A DNA stretch of 64,000 nucleotides from GCA-2689995 sp964529325 (GCA_964529325.1 CAZGWH010000003.1:1-64000); one strand, 5' to 3'. Positions 34,510 to 44,471 are shown, counted from the first letter of the stretch. Notes: generated by a model from the sequence alone, not told the origin. Numbers and translations are program-made.

Positions 34510-36579
34510 TTAAGTTATCTCAAAATCTGCAAACGCATTTTGGATATTGACATTTAGGAGTTTAATTTCAACAATATCACCAATATGATATTCTCGTTTA
34601 TACCGTCGCCCATAAAATGATAATTTAGAGCGGTTAAACAAATAATAATCATCAGTCATTGATTTTAAAGAAACAAATCCATCAACAAGAATATCATTTA
34701 ATTGAACAAAAAACCCTTTAGGGTTAGCACCAGAAATTATACCTTGAAAATCATTTTCGATATAATTATTTAAATATCTCAACTGTTTTCGCTTAACATA
34801 ATCTCTTTCAGCTCGCATTGCATTTACTTCTAATCGAGATGATTCTTGGGATATATTTTTTGGATTTTCAATTAAATATTTAGAATTATTAATCATCGAT
34901 TTTAAAAACCGATGAACAATTAAATCTGGATATCTACGAATCGGTGAAGTAAAATGACAATAATAATTAAAACCAAGCCCAAAATGCCCTGCATTTTCAG
35001 GACTATAATTTGCTTTAGGCATTGCTCGTAAAGCTAAATGTTCTAGTAATCTTTCAGCTTTTAATCCTTTAATTAGATTAAACATTTTTTTAAGATTAAT
35101 ATTATTTTTTGATAATTTTTTCTTAATATCATTAGGGATATTTGATCGAAATAATACTTGTTTTAACTCTAAAATATCTACTTTTTTTGGCGTTTCGTGA
35201 TTTCGATATTGAAATCCTTTAAATTTAGCCCCATACTCTTTTGCAATAATTTTATTTGCTAATAACATTAATTCTTCAATTAAATTATGACTTTTTAATA
35301 TTTTTTTTGGTTTTATTGAAATAGGTATATCGTTTTCTCCCATTTCTATATTAGGCTCTGGAATATTAAAATCAAAACTACCAGATTTTATTCTTTTATT
35401 TCTTAAAAAGTTTGTTATTTTTTCAAAGTGTTTAATGTCTTTATAATATTCATCTTCTTTAGTTAAATTAACTATATCGCTATAACTATACTTTTGTTTT
35501 ACCTCAATTATCGATTCAACAATTGTATGACTTATCACATCATATTGGTTATTTAAATTAACTATTAATGACAAAGATAATCTTTTTTCATTTTCTTTTA
35601 ATGAACAGATTCCATTGCTGATTTCTTCGGGTAACATTGGAATACATTGATTTATTAAATAGACACTCGTTCCTCTCTTAAAAGCTTCAGCATCTAATTT
35701 TGTATTAACTTTAACGATTTCTGCAACATCTGCTATATGAATTCCAACTTCAAACCCATTTTCTATTTTTTTTATTGAAATAGCATCATCATGATCTTTT
35801 GCTGATTCAGGGTCAATTGTAATTATGCGTAAGCTGGTAAGGTCAATTCTATTTTTTTGATTAATTATATCATTATTATTTATTTTAGCAACTTCATTGA
35901 TTACTTCTTGGGAGAAATCTCTCGCTATACCATACTTTGATGTTATTATTTTAAAATCCATTAATGGATTATTTGAATCGCCAATTATTTTAGTAATTCT
36001 TACAGGAATATCACTTGGAGGATTAACCCAATCTACAATTTCAGCTTCAACCCAGCAAAAATCTTCAAGTGGTTTCCCCTGCATTTCTACAATATTAAAT
36101 TTTCTATTACATAATTTAAACGGAGGCTCAAGTATATACCGATTATGAAGTTTTTTAACATTTCCTTGAATTAATTTATTTGAACGAGATAATATTTCTA
36201 CAATTTCACCATTTATTTTATCTTCAAATTCATATATAATTTTCACTTTTACATAATCACCATGCAATGCTCCATGAAAATGACCAGACCCAACTGAAAT
36301 CTTTTTATTATCCTCAAAAATAAATCCTTTTCCAGATTTAATTAATTCTAATTTTCCAATTATGAATAACCCCGGAGGCGTAACCATAAATCTTCCACCA
36401 TGAACTTTTGTAATTTTATCAAGATTATTTAATTGTTTTAATGTTGATTTAAACTTAGGGTAATTATTTTTATGGACTTTTATTTTACTTGCTATTTCTT
36501 TTTTCTTAAAAGCAGTATTTGGGTTTGATTTTAAAAAATCAAGGATTTTATTTTCTAAATTAGCTACGATTATTATTAT
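34510..36579 (-). CDS. rnr: Ribonuclease R (VacB/RNase II family), start codon unresolved
   Basis: RNB-family 3'-5' exoribonuclease that degrades structured RNA. From the first ATG (36387) there are 625 residues with cold-shock-like domains, the RNB catalytic ITIDPESAKDHDDAISI, SPIRRYPDLIVHRFL and a C-terminal S1 domain (GIISGANPKGFFVQL). Translating upstream shows a well-preserved RNase R helix-turn-helix (ENKILDFLKSNPNTAFKKKE ... LDKITKVHGGRF), so that ATG is internal. The frame stays open to 36579 with no ATG, GTG or TTG, only ATA/ATC codons at 36568-36579, overlapping the end of lgt. Initiation at ATA/ATC by coupling to lgt is the best guess. The enzyme call is firm and the exact start is not. 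Confidence 0.92.
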   Translation of the reverse strand: MIIIVANLENKILDFLKSNPNTAFKKKEIASKIKVHKNNYPKFKSTLKQLNNLDKITKVHGGRFMVTPPGLFIIGKLELIKSGKGFIFEDNKKISVGSGHFHGALHGDYVKVKIIYEFEDKINGEIVEILSRSNKLIQGNVKKLHNRYILEPPFKLCNRKFNIVEMQGKPLEDFCWVEAEIVDWVNPPSDIPVRITKIIGDSNNPLMDFKIITSKYGIARDFSQEVINEVAKINNNDIINQKNRIDLTSLRIITIDPESAKDHDDAISIKKIENGFEVGIHIADVAEIVKVNTKLDAEAFKRGTSVYLINQCIPMLPEEISNGICSLKENEKRLSLSLIVNLNNQYDVISHTIVESIIEVKQKYSYSDIVNLTKEDEYYKDIKHFEKITNFLRNKRIKSGSFDFNIPEPNIEMGENDIPISIKPKKILKSHNLIEELMLLANKIIAKEYGAKFKGFQYRNHETPKKVDILELKQVLFRSNIPNDIKKKLSKNNINLKKMFNLIKGLKAERLLEHLALRAMPKANYSPENAGHFGLGFNYYCHFTSPIRRYPDLIVHRFLKSMINNSKYLIENPKNISQESSRLEVNAMRAERDYVKRKQLRYLNNYIENDFQGIISGANPKGFFVQLNDILVDGFVSLKSMTDDYYLFNRSKLSFYGRRYKREYHIGDIVEIKLLNVNIQNAFADFEIT

Positions 36580-37378
36580 TTAATTTAGATGATTTTAAAA
36601 TATAAAAACTACCAATAGCTATCATTATTAAGGAAATAATTTGGGCTCCTGAAAGTCCAATAACATACTTAGGATTTAAACGAATAAATTCAATTAAAAA
36701 CCGAGATAGACCTACTAATATAAAATATTTACTTATTTGAATACCGCTAATTTGTTTAGCAAATCTTTTTTTATATAAATATAAAAAAACAAAGAAATAT
36801 GCCAATGCCTCATAAATTTGAGTTGGATGCACTGGAACGATCGTAGGTGGTAATCCATTCGGAAATGCAATGCCCCAGGGCAAATCTGTTGGCTTTCCAT
36901 AATCATCTCCAACTAATAAACATCCAATTCGACCAATTCCATGACATAATGCTAAATAAGGAGCAGTCCAATCAGCAACGACTGCCCATTTTAAATTATG
37001 CTTTCTAATATAGAGAGTAACGGCAATTGTTCCACCAATTAACCCTCCATAGAAAACCATTCCAGCTCCAAAGTTTTGAATACCTGAAGCAATTCTATCT
37101 GGAGTTAATGTAAATATTCCAATAAATATCTCTTTCAATCCTTTTAAATTCTCTATTCCATGGCCGCTAGATAAGTTTTCTAAAATATAATAAATTTTAG
37201 CACCCAATATTCCACCAAGAGCAGCATTGAAGGTTAAATCTTCAGCCATCATTGGGTCTTTACCAAGATGTATCATATCTTTTTTTAATAGATAATTCCC
37301 TGTTAAAAATGCAATTACCATCATTAAACCAAACGAGGAAATTACAAAACCACCAAACCTAAATATTTCAGGATACAT
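36560..37378 (-). CDS. lgt: Prolipoprotein diacylglyceryl transferase
   Basis: 272 residues, seven membrane helices. GGILGAKIYYILENL, GMVFYGGLIGGTIAV, HGIGRIGCLLVGDDYGKP, VPVHPTQIYEAL and SRFLIEFIR are the Lgt signature segments. It transfers diacylglycerol from phosphatidylglycerol to the lipobox cysteine of prolipoproteins at the inner membrane, the first step for the many lipoproteins in this window. The ATG lies 11 nt inside the upstream gene and the end overlaps the RNase R frame. Confidence 0.95.
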   Translation of the reverse strand: MYPEIFRFGGFVISSFGLMMVIAFLTGNYLLKKDMIHLGKDPMMAEDLTFNAALGGILGAKIYYILENLSSGHGIENLKGLKEIFIGIFTLTPDRIASGIQNFGAGMVFYGGLIGGTIAVTLYIRKHNLKWAVVADWTAPYLALCHGIGRIGCLLVGDDYGKPTDLPWGIAFPNGLPPTIVPVHPTQIYEALAYFFVFLYLYKKRFAKQISGIQISKYFILVGLSRFLIEFIRLNPKYVIGLSGAQIISLIMIAIGSFYILKSSKLNNNNRS

Positions 37379-38255
37379 TTATATTTTCTCCACATTTGGT
37401 ACAATATTTAATAGTTAAATCCATACCTACATTTTTATTGCAATTAGGACAAATATTTTCTTTTTTAATAGTATTCTGTTTAGAATTTGAGTCATTTAAA
37501 ATAAAAATTAATGACAATATAAAAATTAATAAAAAGCCAAAGATCAAACTATAATATTTAGTATTATTAAATTTATCTAATAAATCATTATTGACTTCTT
37601 CGATATCAGGATGATCATGATTATGATTATGTTCATCACCTTCGCTATGATTATGATCAGTTAATATTTTATCTAGAATTTCAAGAGTCGTTAATGAACT
37701 TTCTTTTACATAGCTAAACGAAATTTTAAATTTTTCATTCTTATTTAATTTATTTATGAATTTTCGATTATATGTTAAATTGTATTCATCATTGAATTCT
37801 TCTGGCTCAACTAATGAAGACTTATATTTTTTTGCCCCCAATGGTCGCTGTATTACAACATGAAAATCTATCAAATCAACATTTGATTCAAAAGTATATT
37901 CAAAATTACGCTGAATATCATTTTGAGCTAAGTCAACATAAAACTGACAATAATATTGAGAGTTATTAATGTTTAATTCCACGAAACCATTTGTTTTTAA
38001 TGGAATTTCGACTAAGCCATTATGATTATTTTCAGTTTGAAATTCAAATATAGATGTAATGCTATGTGGTAATTTTATTTCAGCTTTGTAAGGTAATAAT
38101 TTTTCAGGAATATTATATTGTAACATTACAAGTACATTTGATTGATCATATTCAGGAAAAAAACCCAAAACAAAATCTAATTTATCTAATTGATTCTGAG
38201 AAAAAATAATTGATAGATAGAGTAGAATAGATAATATGTTAATTTTTTTGATTAT
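37368..38255 (-). CDS. Envelope protein with His-rich stretch, membrane helix and cytosolic zinc ribbon; ATA start
   Basis: About 295 residues if it starts at ATA 38253-38255, just five bases after AAGGA and overlapping the upstream TAA stop (ATAA). This gives a clean signal peptide (MIKKINILSILLYLSIIFSQ). The ATG at 38306 adds a poor N-terminus that overlaps the CPBP gene. Order: signal peptide, ~180-residue extracytoplasmic beta-rich domain, His/Asp/Glu-rich segment DHNHSEGDEHNHNHDHPD (likely metal-binding), membrane helix, and a C-terminal zinc ribbon with CPNC ... CTKCGE. The combination suggests metal sensing or handling, but no family is recognised. It lies between a CPBP protease and lgt. 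Confidence 0.75.
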   Translation of the reverse strand: MIKKINILSILLYLSIIFSQNQLDKLDFVLGFFPEYDQSNVLVMLQYNIPEKLLPYKAEIKLPHSITSIFEFQTENNHNGLVEIPLKTNGFVELNINNSQYYCQFYVDLAQNDIQRNFEYTFESNVDLIDFHVVIQRPLGAKKYKSSLVEPEEFNDEYNLTYNRKFINKLNKNEKFKISFSYVKESSLTTLEILDKILTDHNHSEGDEHNHNHDHPDIEEVNNDLLDKFNNTKYYSLIFGFLLIFILSLIFILNDSNSKQNTIKKENICPNCNKNVGMDLTIKYCTKCGENINVS

Positions 38256-38962
38256 TGTATTCCTTGAATAATTATGAAATCGTAAAAAATATGAGAGATT
38301 GCACATATTGCAAATCCTCTAAAATAAAAAATTAATCCTAAATATCCACCTGCCGTAAATCTTAAAAAAAAAGATTTCCATTCAAATGAATCACCAAAAA
38401 TCCCGACATAGTGAAAACCACTAAAAATAAGAGAAGATAATAAGAGTATCGGGATAAATATTGAACTTTTAGTTATTTTAAATAATTTTAAAAAAATAGT
38501 TAAAAGTAAACCAATGAAAATAAATCTAAAAATGAATTCTTCAAAAATTCCCGCCCCAATTGCTAAATACAGTTTCTCAATTGTATTTAATCCTTCCTTT
38601 CCAAGAATTAATAAATTAGGAATATTATTAAAAACTAAGAATAATATAAAGCCGTAAACTAACCCTTCTATTATCATACCAAATAGAATCAATGGATTAA
38701 TTTCATCCGTCTTAATAATTGACTTACCCTTTAAAAAAAAATAAGTGGATAATAATATTAAGCTGATTAATAAACCAATTCTTCCATAGGAACCAAAAAA
38801 TAAAAATGCTTGCCTTAGCAATACATCGGCTCCATTTCTTACTTCGAATGGCATATTAAAATTAACAAATACACCTAATAATTCATAGCATATTAAAAGT
38901 GGAAAAATTAATATAATATTATAAAAATAATTATGTGTTAATTTGAAATATGGTGAATTAAT
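38252..38962 (-). CDS. CPBP family intramembrane metalloprotease, ATT start
   Basis: A membrane protease of the CPBP (CAAX protease/bacteriocin-processing, Abi) family: GIFEEFIFRFIFIGLLL (EExxxR), SGFHYVG and ISHIFYDF give the conserved Glu and His residues. The ATG at 38854 is internal: the frame upstream encodes a proper first membrane helix (NIILIFPLLICYELLGVFV) preceded by NSPYFKLTHNYFY and has no ATG/GTG/TTG. ATT at 38960-38962 (or 38963-38965) lies 6 (or 3) nt after an AGGA that overlaps the end of lepA, giving about 236 residues. Substrate unknown. Confidence 0.82.
   Translation of the reverse strand: MNSPYFKLTHNYFYNIILIFPLLICYELLGVFVNFNMPFEVRNGADVLLRQAFLFFGSYGRIGLLISLILLSTYFFLKGKSIIKTDEINPLILFGMIIEGLVYGFILFLVFNNIPNLLILGKEGLNTIEKLYLAIGAGIFEEFIFRFIFIGLLLTIFLKLFKITKSSIFIPILLLSSLIFSGFHYVGIFGDSFEWKSFFLRFTAGGYLGLIFYFRGFAICAISHIFYDFIIIQGIQ
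38261..38265 (-). promoter_or_regulatory. SD AAGGA ahead of an ATA start
   Basis: On the minus strand AAGGA is followed after five bases by ATA (38255-38253), which begins the signal peptide of the His-rich zinc-ribbon protein. This spacing decides the start over the upstream ATG at 38306. Confidence 0.5.
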
Positions 38963-38964
38963 AA

Positions 38965-40770
38965 TTAATCCTGATCTATTTTTAAAACAGCCAAAAATGC
39001 TTCTTGTGGAATTTCAACATTACCAACTTGTTTCATTCTTTTTTTCCCTTTTTTCTGTTTTTCTAATAATTTTCTTTTTCGAGAAATATCACCACCATAA
39101 CATTTTGCCGTCACATTTTTCCGAAGAGCCTTAACCGTTTCTCTTGCAATAATTTTTGCACCCAGTGTTGCTTGAATTTTAATTTCAAACATCTGTCTAT
39201 GAATAATTTCTTTTAATTTTTTACATAGCCCCGAACCTTGATTATATGCATTATCTTGGTGTACAATTAATGATAATGCATCAACAATTTCATCTGCAAT
39301 TCGAACATCTAATTTTTGTAATTTTCCAGGTCTATTTTCAATTATTTCATAATCAAATGAAGCATAGCCTCTAGATATAGATTTTAATTTTTCGAAAAAT
39401 TCAAAAATAACTTCCCCAAGAGGCATTTCAAAAAATAATTGAACCTTAGTTGTTGTTAAATAATTAGTTGATTTATATACCCCTCGTTTTGAAATACATA
39501 ATTTCATAATCCCACCAATATATTCAGCAGGGGTAATAATTTCAGCTTTTATATAGGGTTCATTTACAGTTTCAATATCACCGCTCACGGGCATATCTGC
39601 GGGGTTATTCACTTTTATAGAATCACCCATTTTAAGGTCAACTCGATATTGTACATTCGGAGATGTAGTTATAAGATTCATATTAAATTCTCGTTCTAAT
39701 CGTTCCTGAACTATTTCTAAATGTAACGGTCCTAAAAAACCACACCTAAACCCAAATCCAAGAGCAATAGATGTATTTGGTTCATAACTTAATGCTGAAT
39801 CATTTAAAATTAGTTTTTCTAAGGATGCTCTTAATTCTTCATAATCGTTTGTATCTACAGGATAAACTCCAGCAAAAACCATTGGTTTTATTGGTTGATA
39901 CCCCGATAATTCTTTTGTTGCACGGTCATTTTTTACCGTGAGTGTATCCCCTACTTTTATCTTTCTTACATCTTTTAAATTTGTAATAATATATCCAACA
40001 TCCCCCGCTTCTAATTTTTTTACAGGAACTTTATTTAATTTTAAAATTCCAACTTCAGCTATTTCATGTTGAATTGTAGAGTCTGCAAAATATTGAGCAG
40101 TCATACCTTTTTCAATTATTCCATCAAAAACTCTAATATATGGTACAACTCCTCTAAATTTATCAAAAGTAGAATCAAAAATTAATGCTCGAGTCCCTTC
40201 ATTTATAGAATCTCGAGGATATGGGATTTTATCAATGATTGTATCAAAAACAGTTTGAATCGCTATTCCAGACTTTGCACTAATTTTAAGAATATCTTCT
40301 TCATCACAGCCTAATAATTCAATCATTTGCTCTGTTGCTGAATCTATATCTGCGGCAGGCATATCAATTTTATTTATCACAGGTATTATTTCTAAGTCAG
40401 CATCTAAAGCTAGATATGTATTTGAAACCGTTTGCGCCTCTACACCCTGGGCTGCATCTATCAATAATAAAGCACCTTCACACGCTGCCAAACTTCTTGA
40501 AACCTCGTAAGTAAAATCAACATGTCCTGGAGTATCAATTAAATTAAAAATGTAGTCAATTCCATCAGTATGCTTATAATTCATCTGGATTGGGTGCGAT
40601 TTAATTGTTATTCCACGCTCTCTTTCCAAATCCATATCATCTAATACTTGACTTTTCATCTCTTTGGAAGATATTGTATTTGTAAATTCTAGCATGCGGT
40701 CAGCAAGTGTTGACTTTCCATGATCTATGTGTGCAATTATGCAAAAGTTTCTAATATATTGTTTTTTCAC
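38965..40770 (-). CDS. lepA: Elongation factor 4 (back-translocase GTPase)
   Basis: 601 residues, typical EF4 length. G1 AHIDHGKSTLADR, G2/RGITIKSHPI, G3 DTPGHVDF and G4 NKID are intact, followed by EF-G-like domains and the EF4-specific C-terminus (HRQMFEIKIQATLGAKIIAR, RKKLLEKQKKGKKRMKQ-type basic region). EF4 binds ribosomes and helps initiation/back-translocation under stress. It is the first gene of the long minus-strand run and diverges from purL across a 349-nt intergenic region. Confidence 0.96.
   Translation of the reverse strand: MKKQYIRNFCIIAHIDHGKSTLADRMLEFTNTISSKEMKSQVLDDMDLERERGITIKSHPIQMNYKHTDGIDYIFNLIDTPGHVDFTYEVSRSLAACEGALLLIDAAQGVEAQTVSNTYLALDADLEIIPVINKIDMPAADIDSATEQMIELLGCDEEDILKISAKSGIAIQTVFDTIIDKIPYPRDSINEGTRALIFDSTFDKFRGVVPYIRVFDGIIEKGMTAQYFADSTIQHEIAEVGILKLNKVPVKKLEAGDVGYIITNLKDVRKIKVGDTLTVKNDRATKELSGYQPIKPMVFAGVYPVDTNDYEELRASLEKLILNDSALSYEPNTSIALGFGFRCGFLGPLHLEIVQERLEREFNMNLITTSPNVQYRVDLKMGDSIKVNNPADMPVSGDIETVNEPYIKAEIITPAEYIGGIMKLCISKRGVYKSTNYLTTTKVQLFFEMPLGEVIFEFFEKLKSISRGYASFDYEIIENRPGKLQKLDVRIADEIVDALSLIVHQDNAYNQGSGLCKKLKEIIHRQMFEIKIQATLGAKIIARETVKALRKNVTAKCYGGDISRKRKLLEKQKKGKKRMKQVGNVEIPQEAFLAVLKIDQD
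38969..38972 (-). promoter_or_regulatory. SD AGGA ahead of an ATT start
   Basis: AGGA inside the last codons of lepA on the minus strand precedes ATT codons at distances of 3 and 6 nt. It is the only ribosome-binding candidate for the full-length CPBP protease. Confidence 0.4.
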
Positions 40771-41119
40771 AGGGGCAAATTTACCAAGTTTAATTCTTTA
40801 CTTCACACCATCAAATTAATTAATAATTAGAAATTTTGATTAAGATTCAATCTGTTAAAGATTTTGAAAATAAATGAAAATTTAAAGGAATACACTACCT
40901 ATTAAAGTCATAATTTAATTTAGTTTATAAGAGATAAAAAAAACTTCAACAAAGTAAAACAAAATGGTATAATTAATATTTTAAAGAAAAATATTAATAT
41001 TATAAATTTGCTATGATTTGCTTTATGTCTATAATATGAATTTAATCTAAATTATCGGGTTATTTTTTTGATAAAAATCAACACTTCACCACTAATTATC
41101 TACAAAATTAAGGAAAAAA
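40771..41119. promoter_or_regulatory. Divergent intergenic region between lepA and purL
   Basis: 349 nt without a gene, the largest gap in the right half of the window. For purL a possible sigma-70 promoter is TTGCTA (41008-41013) and TATAAT (41030-41035) with 16-nt spacing; a second TATAAT sits at 40968-40973. purL has an AAGGAA SD before its ATG. No riboswitch-like paired elements stood out and no lepA promoter could be fixed. Confidence 0.4.
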
Positions 41120-43348
41120 ATGAATTTCAATGTTGATCTTGATGTCGCGATTGAACATGGTTTATCTAAAAGTGAATATGAATATATTTTAGAAATACTA
41201 GGAAGAACACCAACTTATGTTGAAATTGGCATTTTTTCTGTTATGTGGAGCGAGCATTGCTCTTACAAAAGTTCTATAAAATTATTAAAAACCTTACCTC
41301 GTGACGGCGGGAAATTATTAGTTGCTGCAGGCGAAGAAAATGCAGGTCTTGTTGATATTGGTGACAATCTTGCATTGGCTTTCAAAATAGAATCGCATAA
41401 TCATCCTTCAGCTGTAGAACCTTATGAAGGTGCCGCAACTGGAGTTGGAGGAATATTAAGAGATATTTTCACAATGGGGGCAAGACCAATCGCAAATATG
41501 AACTCATTAAGATTTGGAAGTTTAGATAATCCTAAAAACAGATTTTTATTAGAACGAGTGGTTGAAGGAATTGCAGATTATGGAAATTGTGTAGGAGTTC
41601 CTACAATCGGTGGAGAAGTTGTAATTGAAGAATCATTTACAGGTAATCCATTAGTTAATGCTTTTACACTTGGAATTGTTAAACATGATGAAACAATTTC
41701 TGCAATTGCAGAAGGAGTTGATAATCCCGTTTTTCTTGTGGGAGCGAAAACAGGGAAAGATGGTATTCATGGTGCGACTTTTGCATCTGTAGAATTAACG
41801 GATGAATCAGAGTCTAAAAGAAGCAATGTTCAAGTTGGTGATCCATTTACTGAAAAACTATTATTAGAAGCATCTCTCGATTTAAGAAATAAAAAATGGT
41901 TAGTTGGAATGCAAGATATGGGAGCCGCGGGAATTACTTGTTCTTCATCTGAAATGTCAGCTAAAGGTAAATGTGGTATAAAATTAAATTTAGATAAAGT
42001 TCCACTTCGTGAAAAAAATATGAATGCCTATGAAATTATGCTTTCTGAATCTCAAGAACGAATGCTTGTAGTTATAAAAAAGGGGTTCGAAAAAGAACTT
42101 GAAGAGGTATTTTTAAAATGGGATTTACATTGTACTCAAATTGGTATTGTTACTGATACGAATAATTTAGAAATTTTCCATAAAAATGAAAAGTATGTAA
42201 GTATTCCCGTAGACTCATTAGTTTTAGGTGGCGGTGCACCTCAATATGAATTACCCGTTTCTGTTCCCCAATATTTTACAACTTTAAATAATCTTAATTT
42301 AGAAAAAATAAAAGAACCAAAGAATTTTAACAATGTATTAATTAAACTTTTAGCTTCCCCTAATATTTGTAGTAAAAATTATATTTATAATCAATATGAC
42401 TCAACTGTTAGGACGAATACAATAATTGGCCCAGGACATGATTCAGCAGTAATTAGAATAAAAGGAACGACTAAATCAGTTGCAATGAGTACTGATTGCA
42501 ATAGTCGATATGTGTATTTAAACCCAAGGGTTGGCGGGCAAATTGCGGTCGCAGAATCTGCTAGAAATGTGATTTGCTCTGGAGCAGAGCCGTTAGCAAT
42601 TACAAATTGTCTAAATTTTGGAAATCCAAATGATCCTGAAATATATTGGCAATTTAAAGAAGCAATCACCGGAATGGGAGAAGCATGTCGAACATTCAAT
42701 ACTCCTGTAACTGGAGGAAATGTAAGTTTATATAATGAAAGTAGCTTAGGTGCCGTTTATCCCTCACCCGTAATTAGTATGGTTGGTCTAATTGAAAATG
42801 AAAATCATATTACAAGTATGGATTTTAAAAATGAAGGTGATTTCATTTTAATAATCGGTTCATTAAATGGTCAAATTGGTGGGTCCGAATATTTAAAAAC
42901 TATTCATAAAAAAGTTGAAGGACCAATACCGCCATTAAACTTAGAATTTGAAATGAGAGTACAGGATGTATGTCTTGAAGCGATAAAAAAGGGAATTATA
43001 AATTCAGCTCACGACCTTTCTGATGGAGGTCTCGCAGTTGCAGTATCTGAATCATTAATATCTTCAGATAAAAAATTAGGAGCAAAATTAGATATTTCGA
43101 GGAAACTTAGAAATGATGAATTGCTATTTGGTGAGTGTCAAAGTGCAATAATGGTATCACTTAATGAAAAAGATTTAATTGATTTAGTCATAATTGCTCA
43201 AAAATTTGATATTCCGACTCAAAGCATTGGAAAAGTAACTGGAGATGGTAAATTATATATAAATGATTTAGTAAAATTAACTGTTAAAAAATTAAAAAAA
43301 ACATATAATAATTCATTAGAAAATAAAATGACACAAAGTTATGTCTAA
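41120..43348 (+). CDS. purL: Phosphoribosylformylglycinamidine synthase subunit PurL
   Basis: 742 residues, the small-PurL type that works with separate PurQ and PurS. SVMWSEHCSYKSSIKLLK, AFKIESHNHPSAVEPYEGAA, GGILRDIFTMGARP, GVPTIGGEV and the second-half repeats (SDGGLAVAVSES) are conserved. It catalyses the ATP-dependent amidation of FGAR to FGAM in purine synthesis. purQ and purS are not in the window. It overlaps the following ybdK-like gene by 8 nt. Confidence 0.96.
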   Translation: MNFNVDLDVAIEHGLSKSEYEYILEILGRTPTYVEIGIFSVMWSEHCSYKSSIKLLKTLPRDGGKLLVAAGEENAGLVDIGDNLALAFKIESHNHPSAVEPYEGAATGVGGILRDIFTMGARPIANMNSLRFGSLDNPKNRFLLERVVEGIADYGNCVGVPTIGGEVVIEESFTGNPLVNAFTLGIVKHDETISAIAEGVDNPVFLVGAKTGKDGIHGATFASVELTDESESKRSNVQVGDPFTEKLLLEASLDLRNKKWLVGMQDMGAAGITCSSSEMSAKGKCGIKLNLDKVPLREKNMNAYEIMLSESQERMLVVIKKGFEKELEEVFLKWDLHCTQIGIVTDTNNLEIFHKNEKYVSIPVDSLVLGGGAPQYELPVSVPQYFTTLNNLNLEKIKEPKNFNNVLIKLLASPNICSKNYIYNQYDSTVRTNTIIGPGHDSAVIRIKGTTKSVAMSTDCNSRYVYLNPRVGGQIAVAESARNVICSGAEPLAITNCLNFGNPNDPEIYWQFKEAITGMGEACRTFNTPVTGGNVSLYNESSLGAVYPSPVISMVGLIENENHITSMDFKNEGDFILIIGSLNGQIGGSEYLKTIHKKVEGPIPPLNLEFEMRVQDVCLEAIKKGIINSAHDLSDGGLAVAVSESLISSDKKLGAKLDISRKLRNDELLFGECQSAIMVSLNEKDLIDLVIIAQKFDIPTQSIGKVTGDGKLYINDLVKLTVKKLKKTYNNSLENKMTQSYV

Positions 43349-44471
43349 TAATAGAATTTTTTTTAATAGTTCACCTAATCCGACAATTGGGGTTGAGCTT
43401 GAATTGCAAACATTAGACAAAGATAGTTTTGAGCTAGTTTCTGGTGCTCCACAAATATTAAATACATTTATAGATGATCCTCGGATAAAGGAAGAATTAT
43501 TAAATTCAATAATTGAAATAAATACAAATATTTGTAATAATGCAAGTGAGGTTCGTAACGATTTAAGAGATACATTAATTAAAGTATTAAAGTGTTCAGA
43601 AGAAAATAATTTTTGTATTTTATCAATGGGAACCCATCCTTTTTCTAGATGGAATCAACAAACAATTTCAAATAATCCAAGATATCATAATTTAATTGAG
43701 CGAATGCAATGGCCCTTACGGCGTTTATTAATTACAGGTGTTCATGTACACATTGGAGTCGATTCTGGTGAAAAAGCGATTGCCGTAACAAATGGTCTTA
43801 CTCGTTATATCCCCCACTTTATAGGTTTATCTGCAAATTCACCTATACATGATAGTGAAATCACAGGGCTTGCTTCTACTCGTACTAAAATTTTTGAATC
43901 AATGCCAACAGCTGGATTACCCGCAATTCTTAGAAATTATAGTGAATTTCAAAAGTTCATGAGAACGTTACAAAAAGCACATACAATAGAATCTATTAGA
44001 GAAGTCTGGTGGGATATTCGCCCCCACCCAATGTTTGGAACGGTAGAAGTTAGATTATTTGATTCTGTTCCATCTCTAGAAGAAATTGTAAGATTATCAG
44101 CATTTACACAATGTTTAGTGGTTGCAATTTCAAATCACTATAATATGGGAACTCAACTTCCAATTTTAGACCATTGGCTTGTTCAAGAAAATAAATGGAG
44201 AGCTACCCGCTATGGTTTAGAAGCAGATATCATTATTGATGAAAACGGAACTCAGGTTTCATTAAAATCTTCTATTATTGAAACAATTGAAACAATTATG
44301 CCTATTGCATACGAATTAAATTGCCAAAACGAATTAAAAGGTATTTTAAATCAATTAGAAAATGAAGTTCCTGCATATCGAAAACAATTAGACATATATA
44401 ATGAAAATCATGATTTAAAGCAAGTTCTGAATGAATTTGTTACTTCATTTAAAAAAAGTGTTTTAGATTAG
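43341..44471 (+). CDS. ybdK: YbdK-type carboxylate-amine ligase (glutamate-cysteine ligase 2 family)
   Basis: 376 residues, normal for the YbdK/GCS2 group. TIGVELELQTLDKDSFELV (ATP/metal-binding Glu residues), NICNNASEVRNDL, ITGVHVHIGVDSGEKA, ANSPIHDSEITGLASTRTK and WWDIRPHPMFGTVEVRLFD are present. E. coli YbdK has weak glutamate-cysteine ligase activity and the physiological substrate of most members is unknown. It is embedded between purL and an M20 amidohydrolase, which could act on the amide it makes (inference). Confidence 0.88.
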   Translation: MSNNRIFFNSSPNPTIGVELELQTLDKDSFELVSGAPQILNTFIDDPRIKEELLNSIIEINTNICNNASEVRNDLRDTLIKVLKCSEENNFCILSMGTHPFSRWNQQTISNNPRYHNLIERMQWPLRRLLITGVHVHIGVDSGEKAIAVTNGLTRYIPHFIGLSANSPIHDSEITGLASTRTKIFESMPTAGLPAILRNYSEFQKFMRTLQKAHTIESIREVWWDIRPHPMFGTVEVRLFDSVPSLEEIVRLSAFTQCLVVAISNHYNMGTQLPILDHWLVQENKWRATRYGLEADIIIDENGTQVSLKSSIIETIETIMPIAYELNCQNELKGILNQLENEVPAYRKQLDIYNENHDLKQVLNEFVTSFKKSVLD

